This document shows positions 24,797 to 35,160 of a stretch of 43,643 bases of DNA, piece by piece. Each line of letters opens with the position of its first letter. The stretch's first letter is position 1. A model generated the notes under the pieces. It did not search any database and had not been told where the DNA came from. It saw nothing but the letters and a program-made list of their open reading frames with translations. This DNA is from an uncultured Lachnospiraceae bacterium. Its GTDB lineage: Bacteria > Bacillota > Clostridia > Lachnospirales > Lachnospiraceae. The stretch lies in NCBI GenBank assembly GCA_934320845.1, contig CAKRFU010000024.1, positions 1-43,643 on the forward strand. The letters run 5' to 3'. The position numbers were made by a program, and so were the translations under genes.

Positions 24797-25816
24797 TTAG
24801 AACTGTTTAAGGAAACGAGTGTCATTTTCATATAAAAGTCTCATATCGTCAATTTCATATTTGAACAATGTGATTCTCTCAAGACCTACACCAAATGCAA
24901 ATCCTGTATATTCCTCAGGGTCTATTCCACTCATCTCAAGTACATGTGGATGCACCATGCCACATCCAAGAATTTCTACCCAGCCTGAACCTTTACAGAA
25001 ACGGCAGCCTTTTCCGCCACACTTAAAACATGTAACATCCATCTCTGCACTCGGCTCTGTAAACTGGAAATGATGAGGACGGAATTTTACTTTTGTATCC
25101 TCTCCAAAAAGTCTCTTTGCAAATTCCTGAAGTGTTCCTTTAAGATCAGCAAAAGTTATATCCTTGTCGATTACAAGTCCCTCTATCTGATGGAATGTAG
25201 GTGAATGTGTAGCATCTACCTCATCTGAACGGAATACTCTTCCCGGTGCTATCATTCTTATAGGAAGTTTTCCCTTCTCCATCTCATGAACCTGAACTGA
25301 TGATGTCTGTGAACGAAGAAGAATGTCCTTTGTTATATAGAATGTGTCCTGCTCATCTTTTGCCGGATGATTATCAGGAATATTAAGTGCCTCAAAGTTA
25401 TAATAATCATATTCAACTTCAGGACCTTCAACAACTTCATATCCCATTCCTACAAATATATCTTCAACTTCTTCAAGTGTTATTGTATTTGGATGACTAT
25501 GACCCATTGCAAGTTTTTTGCCCGGAAGTGTAACATCTATCGTCTCACTCTTAAGTTTTTCCTCCAAAACCGCTTTCTCAAATATATCTCTTTTTTCATC
25601 TAATTTTTCTTCAATAGCTTTTCTTGCTTCATTTACAAGCTGTCCAACCTTCGGTCTGTCCTCCGGTGCTACCTCTTTCATCGCTTTTAATACAGATGTA
25701 AGTTCTCCTTTTTTTCCTAAAAATGATACCTTAATCTCATTAAGTCTGTCCAAATGCTCTGACGAATCAATCTGTGTCATCGCATCATCAAGAATTTTTT
25801 TAAGTTTGTCTTTCAT
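24797..25816 (-). CDS. pheS: Phenylalanyl-tRNA synthetase alpha subunit
   Basis: PheS holds the catalytic core that makes phenylalanyl-tRNA. The 339-residue class II protein has a coiled N-terminal helical region, motif 2 (APGRVFRSDEVDATHSPTFHQIEG), a CFKCGGKGCRFCKGSGW zinc-like insertion and motif 3 (GFAFGVGLERI). The Cys-rich insertion with C-x2-C-x4-C-x2-C is seen in many Gram-positive PheS. AAAGGA precedes the ATG, and the T-box terminator ends about 60 bases upstream. PheT follows. Confidence 0.95.
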   Translation of the reverse strand: MKDKLKKILDDAMTQIDSSEHLDRLNEIKVSFLGKKGELTSVLKAMKEVAPEDRPKVGQLVNEARKAIEEKLDEKRDIFEKAVLEEKLKSETIDVTLPGKKLAMGHSHPNTITLEEVEDIFVGMGYEVVEGPEVEYDYYNFEALNIPDNHPAKDEQDTFYITKDILLRSQTSSVQVHEMEKGKLPIRMIAPGRVFRSDEVDATHSPTFHQIEGLVIDKDITFADLKGTLQEFAKRLFGEDTKVKFRPHHFQFTEPSAEMDVTCFKCGGKGCRFCKGSGWVEILGCGMVHPHVLEMSGIDPEEYTGFAFGVGLERITLFKYEIDDMRLLYENDTRFLKQF

Positions 25817-25876
25817 TTCTTTTTTCCTTTCTTATATTTTTCGCTGTCATTTTTAATGACATATCTTTCCTATAAC

Positions 25877-26135
25877 ATAAAAAAACTTTCCGCAAACAAA
25901 ACGGAAAGTTTTATATATAAAGGTACCTCCCAAACTGCCTGCAGTCAGGGACGGCTTCTGCCGCGGTACCACCCTGATTTTCATGTGAACTACACATAAA
26001 CACTTAATTTGCAAATAACGGCTGCCAATCCGTCACTGCCTACTAAAAAAATTCAACAGTGAAGCTCCTGTAGGAAATTCATCATAAACCGTAACATAAA
26101 GATGCTTTCAGCCGGGGACATCTTCTCTCTAAATG
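25877..26135 (-). promoter_or_regulatory. T-box leader controlling pheST
   Basis: On the minus strand the leader shows an AGAGAGAAG element (about 26121-26130), Stem I-like pairs (AAGATG with CATCTT), a possible Phe specifier TTC at 26074-26076, and the T-box consensus AGGGTGGTACCGCGG at 25961-25975. TGGT ends in T/U, pairing with discriminator A73 of tRNA-Phe. The terminator (arms 25885-25892 and 25902-25909, then seven T) follows, with an alternative GGTACC pairing before it. Uncharged tRNA-Phe would stabilise the antiterminator and switch on pheST. Confidence 0.9.
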
Positions 26136-26187
26136 AATAATTTATAACTACTTTGCACATTCAAAGCCTTTAACGCAAATTATTCTA

Positions 26188-27576
26188 TCACATCTGTTTT
26201 AAAACTTCAACTATCTTTTCAAATTTCATTCCATGAGATGCCTTTACAAGAATTGCATCATTCTCTTTTACAATATCTTTCAAATTTTCTATTGCCTCAT
26301 CTCTTGATTGGAAATAATATAAGTTCTCTTTTCTGCCTGCTGCCTTTGCGCCGTCATAATACTCTTTTGCAAGTTCTCCTGCACACACGATACAGTCTAT
26401 GCCTTTTTTAGCTGCATATTCACCAACCTCATAATGCATTTTTCTTTCATCAGCACCCAGTTCAAACATATCACCGAGTATCGCAATTTTTCTTTCATCA
26501 GTCTGTGTCAGAACATCAATTCCTGCTTTCGTAGAAACAGGGTTTGCATTATAACAGTCATCCATTATCGTAAAATGCTTAGTTTCAACAATGTTGCTGT
26601 GCCCTGATACCGGCTCAAATGCTGCAACTCCCGCTGCAATCTGATTTTCATTTAAGCCAAGTTCAAGTCCGATAGCAACTGCCGCAAGCGCATTTGATAC
26701 CATATGATGTCCGGGAACATTTACACGAATTTTCATTTTTCCCTTAGGTGTAACTGCCGTAAAAGATGTTCCTGCAAGACCTTTTGTCTCTACATCTGTT
26801 GCATATACATCATTTTTCTTATCAAATCCAAAGAAAACAGGTTTTAAACCATTCACTTCCTTAACTGTTGCAAGCTTATCATCATCCCCGTTAAGAAATG
26901 CTTTACCACCATCTTTAATGAAATTAAATATTTCTGTCTTTGCTTTAAGAACACCGTCTCTGTCACCGAGATTTTCAAGATGGCACTGACCTATATTTGT
27001 TATAACACACATATCCGGTTTAACTATTTTTCCAAGCCGTGACATCTCACCAAAATCACTTATTCCCATCTCTACTATTGCCAGTTCATGTTCCTCTCTC
27101 AATCTAAACAATGTAAGTGGGACACCTACTTCGTTGTTAAAATTGCCCTGTGTCTTTAATGTATTAAATTTTTCTGACATTACCGATGCAAGCATCTCTT
27201 TTGTCGATGTTTTTCCGACACTTCCTGTAATTCCTACTATTTTTGTCTGCATAACTTCACGATAAAACTCTGCTATATCTTTTAATGCCTGAAAACATGA
27301 TTTTACAACTATATATCCTTTATTTTCTGAAATATTGACATCATTTGCATCAGGTTCATTTTCCGATAAACATACCAAAGCACCGTCCTCATATGCTTTA
27401 TCTATAAATTTATTACCGTCTGCTCTCTCTCCCTTTATCGCGACAAACATACAGTCTTTTTCAATTTTTCTGCTATCTGTCGTAATTGAAGAAATTTCCT
27501 GATTTTGTGTCTTGTCTCCTATGTAAAACTTACCGTTGCAGATTTCAGCTATTTTTTTTATTGTCAATTCTCTCAT
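26188..27576 (-). CDS. murF: UDP-MurNAc-tripeptide--D-alanyl-D-alanine ligase
   Basis: MurF adds D-Ala-D-Ala to the muropeptide precursor, the last cytoplasmic peptide step. The 462-residue protein has the Mur ligase ATP-binding loop GITGSVGKTST (115-125), followed by the central and C-terminal Mur domains (NGDDDK, ILGDMFELG, KASHGMKFE). The frame is open to 27639, but GGGAG lies nine bases before ATG 27576, which begins the typical N-terminus. It follows ddl by 100 bases containing a strong GC hairpin. The pair supplies and uses D-Ala-D-Ala. Confidence 0.95.
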   Translation of the reverse strand: MRELTIKKIAEICNGKFYIGDKTQNQEISSITTDSRKIEKDCMFVAIKGERADGNKFIDKAYEDGALVCLSENEPDANDVNISENKGYIVVKSCFQALKDIAEFYREVMQTKIVGITGSVGKTSTKEMLASVMSEKFNTLKTQGNFNNEVGVPLTLFRLREEHELAIVEMGISDFGEMSRLGKIVKPDMCVITNIGQCHLENLGDRDGVLKAKTEIFNFIKDGGKAFLNGDDDKLATVKEVNGLKPVFFGFDKKNDVYATDVETKGLAGTSFTAVTPKGKMKIRVNVPGHHMVSNALAAVAIGLELGLNENQIAAGVAAFEPVSGHSNIVETKHFTIMDDCYNANPVSTKAGIDVLTQTDERKIAILGDMFELGADERKMHYEVGEYAAKKGIDCIVCAGELAKEYYDGAKAAGRKENLYYFQSRDEAIENLKDIVKENDAILVKASHGMKFEKIVEVLKQM

Positions 27577-27604
27577 ATGACTAAGCTCCCATTCTAAAGT
27601 TTTT

Positions 27605-27630
27605 CTGCCGGCAGAACACTCCGCCGGCAG
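27605..27630 (-). other. GC-rich perfect hairpin in ddl-murF gap
   Basis: CTGCCGGC (27605-27612) and GCCGGCAG (27623-27630) form a perfect 8-base stem around a 10-base loop. No U tract follows on the minus strand (AGAAAAACTTT), so it is not a standard terminator. It lies about 30 bases before the murF start and may be an RNA-processing or stability element. Confidence 0.55.
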
Positions 27631-27676
27631 CTTATTCAATATTTTATAATTTATATTTTAATAAAGCAGTTTTAAA

Positions 27677-28795
27677 TTATGCAAGTTCTTTTAAGTCAGA
27701 TTTTCCATAATTGCTGTTTGTTCCCGGTTTAGGAAGTTTTTCTGACTCACCGTTATATGCCGCAATTGCCTGAGCTATAACCTGCTCACACAAAACTCCG
27801 TACTCTATTCCGAGAACTTTTGCCTCCTGTGGCAAAAGACTTGTAGCTGTCATTCCCGGAAGGGTATTTGCTTCAAGGCAGTACATATTATCATCCGCAT
27901 CGAGTAAGAAATCAATTCTGGCATATGAGCCAAGCTTAAGTTCCCTGTATACATCAATGGCATATGTCTGCATCTTGTCTGTTATCTCATCCGAAAGTGG
28001 AGCCGGACAAACGTCTGTCGCCATTCCGGGCTGATATTTTGTCTCATAGTCATATACCCCTGACTTTGGTATAATTTCTATAATAGGCAGACTCTTTCCA
28101 CCGATAACACCTACTGAAAATTCTCTTCCTTTAATATATTCCTCGACTACTACTTCGTTCTCATATTTGAATGCTAAATCAAGAGCTTTTTTGTACTCTG
28201 CCTCATTTTTGGCAATACTCATTCCGACACTGGAACCGCCGCAACAGGGCTTGACAATGCATGGATAACCAATTTCTTCAGGAAGTTCATGAGTATGGGA
28301 TTTAGTCATGGTAAAACCATTTGGCGTAGGTATTTTACTTTGTAAAAATATCTTCTTTGCCATTCCTTTATCCATTGCAAGAGCACTTCCAAGATAATCT
28401 GAACCTGTATATTTTATTCCGAGTACATCGAAAGCTGCCTGAACCTTTCCGTTTTCACCATCTGCACCGTGAAGCCCCATATAAACTATATCTGCCTGTC
28501 TGCAGATTTCTATAACATTTGGTCCAAACAGACCTTTTTCATCACCATATCTCATTTTCTTAACTTCATCAATATCGGGGTCAACCGACTGTATATCATT
28601 TACCTGACTGTCCATCTCATCAGCTTTTTCAAATATATTACTTACATCATCGCCTCTTTTTTTATATCCAAGAAACACATCGAGAAGAATAACCTGATGT
28701 CCTTTTTCCCTAAGAGCTTTTAAAATACCTGCACCTGAAATAAGAGATACATCTCTCTCCGTACTTATACCACCAGCTAAAACGACTATTTTCAT
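27677..28795 (-). CDS. ddl: D-alanine--D-alanine ligase
   Basis: Ddl joins two D-alanines with ATP. The 372-residue ATP-grasp enzyme has MGLHGADGENG (substrate loop), PCIVKPCCGGSSVGM, KSGVYDYETKY (the Tyr-containing omega loop, consistent with D-Ala rather than D-Ser or D-lactate use), and EANTLPGMT for metal binding. ATG 28795 is preceded by GAGG and is the standard family start; the frame extends to 28816. It sits upstream of murF and downstream of the NlpC/P60 gene. Confidence 0.94.
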   Translation of the reverse strand: MKIVVLAGGISTERDVSLISGAGILKALREKGHQVILLDVFLGYKKRGDDVSNIFEKADEMDSQVNDIQSVDPDIDEVKKMRYGDEKGLFGPNVIEICRQADIVYMGLHGADGENGKVQAAFDVLGIKYTGSDYLGSALAMDKGMAKKIFLQSKIPTPNGFTMTKSHTHELPEEIGYPCIVKPCCGGSSVGMSIAKNEAEYKKALDLAFKYENEVVVEEYIKGREFSVGVIGGKSLPIIEIIPKSGVYDYETKYQPGMATDVCPAPLSDEITDKMQTYAIDVYRELKLGSYARIDFLLDADDNMYCLEANTLPGMTATSLLPQEAKVLGIEYGVLCEQVIAQAIAAYNGESEKLPKPGTNSNYGKSDLKELA

Positions 28796-28870
28796 TTTAA
28801 TCCTCATTGCCTCCAATTTTTCAAATTATAATTTAAAGTATATAACCACAATATAACTAATAATCTATCA

Positions 28871-30583
28871 CTATTTTGTCGGTCTTGCAATCATTACTAC
28901 AGAACTGTTTTTATATGCATAATGTATAACCCTGTTATGAGAACTGCTTGCTGAAACACTCTTCCCGTTTCCAACATACATCTCCACATGACTGATATTT
29001 TTATATCTTCCGTTTTTCTGATATGAATAAAAAATTACATCTCCCGGAAGAAGCTTTGAAGCTGAAACTCCTTTTTTATAAATAACCTTATTATTTTTTG
29101 TGCACCAGTATCCCATACTTGCCGCTGTAGGTGCCCATGATGAATTTACTCCGAAATTGACTCCATATCTTTTATATGTTCTCCAAACTATTGAACTGCA
29201 GTCATAATAATGAGCAGACATTCTTCTTGCCTGACTGTATCTTGTCTTTGTCTTTGAAATCTCAATTTCTTTTTTTGCTGCCCTATAAGCATTTTTAGAA
29301 GCAATTTCAACATTGGCCGTAATATTTTTTCCGTCTACATTTGCAACTACCTTTACATGACCTGATTTTTTTGCACTTATAACTCCAGTGTCTGTCACAT
29401 CGACAGCAGAAGCATTCTTTGATTTGTATGTAACATCACTGCCTGAAACTGTTCCCTTTACAGGCATTTTTCTTTTTGCACCTTTGTATGTCACTATAGT
29501 TGTATATCTTAAAGACGGATTGGTAATCGTAACATCACAATCCATTTCTTTTCCGTCAACAGAAACTGTTATGTTGTCTGTTCCTTTTTTTAATGCGTAC
29601 AACTTGCCATCATCTGTAAGTGATACCTTATTTTTTGATGATTTTATCAAAGTTACTGCACTGCTCTCACATGCTCCTTCTAATTTTATTGCTTTTTTTC
29701 CACCGGCAGCAACAATCATTTTACTGTCAGGAATGACCGGGTTTGTAACTGTTACAGGAACTCCGATGTTCCAAACATCGCCATTTTTTGCAGTAATAAC
29801 CGCATTTATGGTTGTATCACCGATTCCTACAGCCTCAAGTTCACCGTCTGTAACTTTCATTATATCTTTGTCTGCCGAAGTCCATTCTATCGGTTTATCA
29901 CCTGAAAGACTTGTATAATCACTTAACTCTGGTGTATATGGATCTGTTCCAACAGCTCTAACAACCACATCATCAGTATATTTAGGTGTATTCACCGAAA
30001 CATCCGCTACTTCGATTTTTTCACCATTCTTTCCTGTCATATATATTTTTGAATCAGTAAATCCCTGAACTGTTATACTTCCGTCATCACTTACTGTTAC
30101 GCTGTCCTTCTCTGATGAAAAGGCATACTCTCCTGCATTATAGATTGATGCAGCTTCTATAGTTTCTGATTTTCCGTAACTTACATTTAATTTTTGAGGT
30201 TCCTTTATATTGATTGTAAAAGGCACAATAGAAAATACATTTTTGTACGAAAATTTAATATCAATAATAACTGTTCCCGGCTTTTTTGTCGTAAGATTTC
30301 CGTAACTGTCAAACTCTGCACAATCAGTGTTCCTGTTAGCTATGTTAAACTGATATGAAAGTATCTGTTCATCTTTCTCTTTGTTGTAATCATCACCATA
30401 GTTATCCTGCATATATGTGTCATCAACAAAATCTCTAAGATTGACGGTTGTTCCAGCGAACACTTCCACCTCATCACTCTTTAACAGATTTCCAAATGCA
30501 GATGCATCCTTGTACATAAAACACATCATAAAACCAATTAAAAACATTCCCAACAGTATCTTACTATATCTTCTGTTACTCAA
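28871..30583 (-). CDS. Secreted Ig-like repeat protein with NlpC/P60 domain
   Basis: The 570-residue protein starts at a TTG (30583) with AGGAGG seven bases upstream; the frame further up to 30673 overlaps engB and lacks such a site. A signal peptide follows (RRYSK, then a hydrophobic stretch to ASA, about residue 30). Middle residues 40-450 are repeated Ser/Thr/Lys-rich beta segments resembling bacterial Ig-like (Big_2-type) repeats (for example VTNPVIPDSK, DVTITNPSLRY). The C-terminal NlpC/P60 peptidase has YDCSS (C462) and SHVEMY (H532), but the third catalytic residue (His in E. coli Spr) aligns with Ser 544. It probably cleaves cell-wall peptides. Confidence 0.85.
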   Translation of the reverse strand: MSNRRYSKILLGMFLIGFMMCFMYKDASAFGNLLKSDEVEVFAGTTVNLRDFVDDTYMQDNYGDDYNKEKDEQILSYQFNIANRNTDCAEFDSYGNLTTKKPGTVIIDIKFSYKNVFSIVPFTINIKEPQKLNVSYGKSETIEAASIYNAGEYAFSSEKDSVTVSDDGSITVQGFTDSKIYMTGKNGEKIEVADVSVNTPKYTDDVVVRAVGTDPYTPELSDYTSLSGDKPIEWTSADKDIMKVTDGELEAVGIGDTTINAVITAKNGDVWNIGVPVTVTNPVIPDSKMIVAAGGKKAIKLEGACESSAVTLIKSSKNKVSLTDDGKLYALKKGTDNITVSVDGKEMDCDVTITNPSLRYTTIVTYKGAKRKMPVKGTVSGSDVTYKSKNASAVDVTDTGVISAKKSGHVKVVANVDGKNITANVEIASKNAYRAAKKEIEISKTKTRYSQARRMSAHYYDCSSIVWRTYKRYGVNFGVNSSWAPTAASMGYWCTKNNKVIYKKGVSASKLLPGDVIFYSYQKNGRYKNISHVEMYVGNGKSVSASSSHNRVIHYAYKNSSVVMIARPTK

Positions 30584-30626
30584 AACCTTACCTCCTGTTA
30601 TAATTTTACATAAAATTGCTGTACTT

Positions 30627-31238
30627 TTATCCCTGATTTTTTTCATCATTAAATCTTTCACAGACAAGGTCAATATATTCCATTATCTCGTCCCTTCCAT
30701 TTTTTGTTAATGATGAAAAGGGAATTACAGGTGTACCTTCTACTACATTTAATGTCTGCTTTATGTCCTTGATAAGTTTCGCTTTTTGTGACCTTTTCAC
30801 CTTATCTTCCTTAGTCGCAATGATAACCGGATTAAATCCATATTCTATACACCAGTCATACATTTGTATGTCATTGCTGTTCGGCTTATGTCTTATGTCT
30901 ACCAGCAGAAATACAAGTCTTAGAACTTTCGAATTTTCAAGATAATTATCTATCATCTTTCCCCATTTTGCGACTGTTTCTTTTGACACTTTAGCGAAAC
31001 CGTATCCCGGCAGATCGACAAAATACAATGCTTCGTTTATATTATAAAAATTGATTGTCTGCGTTTTTCCCGGCTGCGAAGATGTTCTCGCATATGCTTT
31101 TCTGTTCATCAATGCATTTATAAGTGAACTTTTTCCAACATTTGACCTTCCTGCAAATGCAATCTCAACTTTGTCATTATCAGGAAGAACACTTGTTATT
31201 CCGCAAACCGTCTCTAAGTTAACACTCTTTATCTTCAT
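30627..31238 (-). CDS. engB: Ribosome-biogenesis GTPase EngB/YsxC
   Basis: EngB helps assemble the large ribosomal subunit. The 203-residue TRAFAC GTPase has G1 GRSNVGKSS (30-38), switch region with [11 protein letters not shown]3 DLPGYG and G4 ATKEDK. The start lies six bases after the lon stop; the ribosome binding site GAGGAA lies in the last lon codons, so the pair is translationally linked. This tig-clpP-clpX-lon-engB order is widely conserved in Firmicutes. Length is typical. Confidence 0.95.
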   Translation of the reverse strand: MKIKSVNLETVCGITSVLPDNDKVEIAFAGRSNVGKSSLINALMNRKAYARTSSQPGKTQTINFYNINEALYFVDLPGYGFAKVSKETVAKWGKMIDNYLENSKVLRLVFLLVDIRHKPNSNDIQMYDWCIEYGFNPVIIATKEDKVKRSQKAKLIKDIKQTLNVVEGTPVIPFSSLTKNGRDEIMEYIDLVCERFNDEKNQG

Positions 31239-31244
31239 ATACTC

Positions 31245-33608
31245 TTATTCCTCTAATACTAATTTCCAAACCTCAGGTGCTTCTGTTACAAATCTTATAT
31301 CAACACCTTCCGTAACTTCACTGTCAAATTCCTCAACATCTTTTCTATTCTTTTCAGGTACAAGCACAAGCTTAACACCAACTGCTTTTGCCGCAAGAAT
31401 TTTCTCTTTTAATCCGCCTATCGGAAGAATTCTTCCACGAAGCGTAATCTCGCCTGTCATTGCCGCATCAGCCTTAACTTTTTTGCCGGTGCATGCCGAA
31501 TACATGGCAGTTGCCATTGTAATTCCGGCTGAAGGACCGTCTTTTGGTACTGCTCCTTCCGGGACATGGAGATGTATGTCATGCTTTTCAAAGAAATCAT
31601 CAGCTACTATATCTGTAAGCTGTGATTTAACATATGACAATGCTATCCTTGCTGATTCCTGCATAACATCACCGAGTTTTCCCGTTAATTGTAATGCTCC
31701 TTTTCCCTTCATGACATTTACTTCTATCTCTAATGTATCTCCACCGACAGAAGTCCATGCAAGACCTCTTACGATGCCAACCTGTGGCTTATCTGAAACT
31801 GCATCAAGTGTATATTTATAATTTCCAAGAAATTTTTTAATATTCCTGTTCGAAATTCTTATCTTTACCTCGGAATCTTTTGCAGCCTCAACCGCTGCTT
31901 TTCTGCACAATGTTCCAATCTGTCTCTCAAGACCTCTTACTCCTGCCTCCCTTGTATAATTCTGGATAACAGTGTGAATAGCTTTATCCGATATATTAAA
32001 CTGTTCTTTTGTCAATCCATTGGCATTTATCTGCTTTTGTACAAGGTAATTTTTTGCTATATGGAATTTTTCATTTTCCGTATAGCCTGACAACTGGATT
32101 ATCTCCATACGGTCTAAAAGAGGTCTCGGTATGGTGTCAAGTGAGTTTGCAGTACATATAAACATCGCCTGCGACAAATCTACAGGTAACTCTACATAAT
32201 GATCTGAAAAATTTTTGTTCTGCTCAGGGTCTAACACTTCAAGAAGTGCAGATGAAGGATCTCCCTTATAGTCAGCTCCCATCTTGTCTATCTCGTCAAA
32301 TAATATAAGCGGATTTTTTACTTTTGCGTTTCTTATTCCCGCAATAATGCGCCCCGGCATAGCTCCGACATAAGTTCTTCTGTGTCCTCTTATCTCAGCT
32401 TCATCCCTTACACCACCAAGACATATCCTTATATATTTCCTGTTCATAGCTCTTGCTATAGACTTTGCTATAGATGTTTTTCCTGTTCCCGGCGGTCCGA
32501 CAAGACACATTATAGGACTGTAACCGTCCTTTTTTATTGCCTTAACCGCAAGACACTCAATAACTTTTTCTTTTACATCCTTTAAACCATAATGATCCTC
32601 GTTTAATACATTCTCGGCATTTTGAATATCAGTATTATCCTCACTGGCTTTTTTCCACGGAATTGTAAGAAGTGTCTCAATGTATCCTCTTATTACTGAA
32701 TTTTCTGACGAATTTGAATTTGTGAGTTTAAATCTTTTTATCTCCTCTGCGATTTTCTTCTTCACCTTTTTAGGTGCTTTAAGTTTTTCAAGCTTAGCAC
32801 TGTATCTGTCTGCATCTGTCTCCGAATCGTCGTCACCAAGTTCTTTATGAATGGCTTTTATCTGTTCATGCAGATAATATTCTTTTTGATTTTTTTCTAC
32901 CTGTGACTTAACTCTTCTTGCAACGTCATCCTGAATTCTGAGTATCCCTATTTCCCTGCTCAATATTATGGAAATATCTTCATGTCTTTGGTATATATCC
33001 TGTTCATTAAGAATTTTCTGCTTAAACTGATAGTTGACAGGCATACTTGTGGCAATCTGGTTTATAAGACTGTTTAAGTCAGTACAATCCATAATTTCCT
33101 CAACTACATTTTTATTTATCTTTCCATGCTCATTTACATAGACTGTAAATAAATCCTTTAATCCTCTTATAAGTGCAATCGTTTCTATATCATAACTTAT
33201 CTGTCTTGTTTCTTCGAGTTCAGTAAGGTCTGCCTGATAATATCCGTCATTATATTCAAGATTTTCAAGTTTCATTCTCTTTTTACCTACTATAATGACT
33301 CTTACAACATTTCCCGGCATGCTCACAAGCTGCTTAACCTGTGCGAGCGTTCCAACCTCAAACAAATCCTCCTGTTTCGGATGTTCTACTTTAGGATCTT
33401 TTTGTGCAACGGCAAAAATATACTGCTTTTTATGCATTGCTTCATTTACTGCTTTTACCGTCGCTTCCCTGCCTACCTCAAAATATACTGTCGTCTCCGG
33501 AAATACTACTACATCTCTCAAAGTTACAACAGGAACTGATGTATAGTCTTCTATATTTTCTATGTTATTGTTAGAATAATTCTCATTGTTATCTATGTTT
33601 TGTTCCAA
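31245..33608 (-). CDS. lon: ATP-dependent protease Lon
   Basis: Lon degrades misfolded and regulatory proteins. The 787-residue protein has the N-terminal substrate domain, the AAA+ module with GPPGTGKTS, and the C-terminal protease with the catalytic Ser of PKDGPSAG (S693) and Lys of [10 protein letters not shown] (K736). The start is a TTG at 33608 seven bases after GGAGGA; the track-length frame to 33707 lacks a good site. Two GGTCAAA-type sites lie in the leader. It follows clpX and precedes engB. Confidence 0.95.
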   Translation of the reverse strand: MEQNIDNNENYSNNNIENIEDYTSVPVVTLRDVVVFPETTVYFEVGREATVKAVNEAMHKKQYIFAVAQKDPKVEHPKQEDLFEVGTLAQVKQLVSMPGNVVRVIIVGKKRMKLENLEYNDGYYQADLTELEETRQISYDIETIALIRGLKDLFTVYVNEHGKINKNVVEEIMDCTDLNSLINQIATSMPVNYQFKQKILNEQDIYQRHEDISIILSREIGILRIQDDVARRVKSQVEKNQKEYYLHEQIKAIHKELGDDDSETDADRYSAKLEKLKAPKKVKKKIAEEIKRFKLTNSNSSENSVIRGYIETLLTIPWKKASEDNTDIQNAENVLNEDHYGLKDVKEKVIECLAVKAIKKDGYSPIMCLVGPPGTGKTSIAKSIARAMNRKYIRICLGGVRDEAEIRGHRRTYVGAMPGRIIAGIRNAKVKNPLILFDEIDKMGADYKGDPSSALLEVLDPEQNKNFSDHYVELPVDLSQAMFICTANSLDTIPRPLLDRMEIIQLSGYTENEKFHIAKNYLVQKQINANGLTKEQFNISDKAIHTVIQNYTREAGVRGLERQIGTLCRKAAVEAAKDSEVKIRISNRNIKKFLGNYKYTLDAVSDKPQVGIVRGLAWTSVGGDTLEIEVNVMKGKGALQLTGKLGDVMQESARIALSYVKSQLTDIVADDFFEKHDIHLHVPEGAVPKDGPSAGITMATAMYSACTGKKVKADAAMTGEITLRGRILPIGGLKEKILAAKAVGVKLVLVPEKNRKDVEEFDSEVTEGVDIRFVTEAPEVWKLVLEE

Positions 33609-33644
33609 TCTAATTCCTCCAAATTTAAAGTTTCGCTCATAAGT

Positions 33645-33698
33645 CTTTTGACCCCAACTGATGCCACTGATTGCTCCATTTCTATCTGCTTTTGACCC
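33645..33698 (-). promoter_or_regulatory. Two GGTCAAA-type sites in the lon leader
   Basis: GGGTCAAAAG occurs twice on the minus strand (33645-33654 and 33689-33698), 44 bases apart, about four helical turns. CtsR binds GGTCAAA heptads normally three bases apart, which is not the case here. A weaker or looped CtsR operator is possible; it could also be chance. Confidence 0.4.
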
Positions 33699-33749
33699 TT
33701 GCATCATCTTATTTTATGAACTTATAAACACACTTAGTTAATATTATAT

Positions 33750-33782
33750 AATATAAAAGAGGGATTAACAAGTAATCCCTCT
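33750..33782 (-). terminator. Terminator between clpX and lon
   Basis: The arms AGAGGGATTA (33758-33767) and its complement (33773-33782) form a 10-base stem around 5 bases, followed on the minus strand by TTTTATATTAT. It is about 70 bases after the clpX stop, so lon is probably expressed mainly from its own promoter. Confidence 0.8.
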
Positions 33783-33852
33783 GATTTTATATTTATATAA
33801 CAATTTCTAAATTTCAGTTCACGATTTCTGCGTGCCTGACAGCAGCACTGTT

Positions 33853-35136
33853 TTAAGCACTCTTTCCATCCTGTTTTGAAGAAATCTGTTTTACCTCATC
33901 ATCCTCCATTATCAGTTTTGGTGATTCTTTATCTAAAACAGCTTCTTTTGTAATGACACATTCTTTTATGTCATCCTCTGACGGAACTTCATACATTACA
34001 TCAGTCATAACATCTTCCATAATAGCACGAAGTCCTCTTGCTCCCGTTTTTCTTTCAAATGAAAGTTTGGCAACAGCCTTGATTGCTTCATCATCAAAAC
34101 TAAGTTTAACTCCATCAAGTTCAAGAAGTTTTTTATACTGTTTTGTAATAGCATTTTTAGGCTCAACAAGTATCTTTTCAAGAGCTTCCTCTTCAAGAAG
34201 ATCAAGCGCAACATTTATCGGAAGACGTCCAATAAGCTCAGGAATTATTCCGAATTTAACAAAATCTTCCGGAAGAACCTGTCTGAAAAGGTCACCGATA
34301 TTGTCATCTTTTTCAGTTGCAATTTCTGCATTGAATCCGATGGATTTCTGACCTATTCTTGTTCCAATAATCTTCTCAAGTCCATCAAATGCACCACCAC
34401 AGATAAACAATATATTGGTTGTATCAAGCTGATAAAACTCCTGATGCGGATGTTTTCTGCCGCCCTGAGGAGGAACACTTGCAACGGTTCCCTCAAGAAT
34501 TTTCAAAAGTGCCTGCTGAACACCCTCTCCTGATACATCTCTTGTAATGGATACATTTTCACCTTTTCTGGTAATCTTATCTATCTCATCGATATAAATA
34601 ATTCCATGCTCGGCACGCTCAAGGTCATAGTCTGCCGCCTGAATTATCTTAAGAAGTATATTTTCGACATCTTCTCCAACATAACCTGCCTCTGTAAGAG
34701 CTGTTGCATCCGCAATAGCAAATGGCACATTAAGTATTTTCGCAAGTGTCTGGGCTAAGAATGTCTTTCCTGAACCTGTAGGTCCTACCATCATAATGTT
34801 ACTCTTCTGTAACTCCACATCCATATTTTTGCCCGAGAGCACTCTTTTATAGTGATTGTACACTGCAACTGACAATACTTTCTTAGCATCATCCTGTCCT
34901 ACAACATATTCATCAAGGAAACTCTTAATTTCCTTTGGCTTAAGTAAATTAATATCACTATCGTCGAAATATTCTTCGTTGTCCATTCCAAGTTCTTCGT
35001 CAAGAATTTCTGAACAAAGTTCTATACACTGATCGCATATATACACATTTGGTCCTGCTATGAGTTTACGAACCTGCTGCTGAGTTTTTCCACAAAAAGA
35101 ACACTTTAATTTTGCGTCATCTTTTTTGTTTGCCAT
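33853..35136 (-). CDS. clpX: ATP-dependent Clp protease ATPase subunit ClpX
   Basis: ClpX unfolds substrates for ClpP. The 427-residue protein has the N-terminal zinc domain (CSFCGK...CDQCIELC), Walker A GPTGSGKT, Walker B IIYIDEID, the arginine-finger region and an IGF tripeptide in KSIGFNAE for ClpP docking. GGAGG precedes the ATG. It follows clpP by 24 bases, a compact tig-clpP-clpX arrangement. Confidence 0.96.
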   Translation of the reverse strand: MANKKDDAKLKCSFCGKTQQQVRKLIAGPNVYICDQCIELCSEILDEELGMDNEEYFDDSDINLLKPKEIKSFLDEYVVGQDDAKKVLSVAVYNHYKRVLSGKNMDVELQKSNIMMVGPTGSGKTFLAQTLAKILNVPFAIADATALTEAGYVGEDVENILLKIIQAADYDLERAEHGIIYIDEIDKITRKGENVSITRDVSGEGVQQALLKILEGTVASVPPQGGRKHPHQEFYQLDTTNILFICGGAFDGLEKIIGTRIGQKSIGFNAEIATEKDDNIGDLFRQVLPEDFVKFGIIPELIGRLPINVALDLLEEEALEKILVEPKNAITKQYKKLLELDGVKLSFDDEAIKAVAKLSFERKTGARGLRAIMEDVMTDVMYEVPSEDDIKECVITKEAVLDKESPKLIMEDDEVKQISSKQDGKSA

Positions 35137-35160
35137 TTCGACCTCCCCTGAACATTAATT

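Noticed and set aside
29388..29918. 176-codon plus-strand frame opposite the NlpC/P60 gene
   Set aside because: Shadow of the Ser/Thr-rich repeat region; no ribosome binding site.
31051..31821. 256-codon plus-strand frame opposite lon
   Set aside because: It is the reverse of lon, with low-complexity Ser/Thr/Pro composition and no ribosome binding site.
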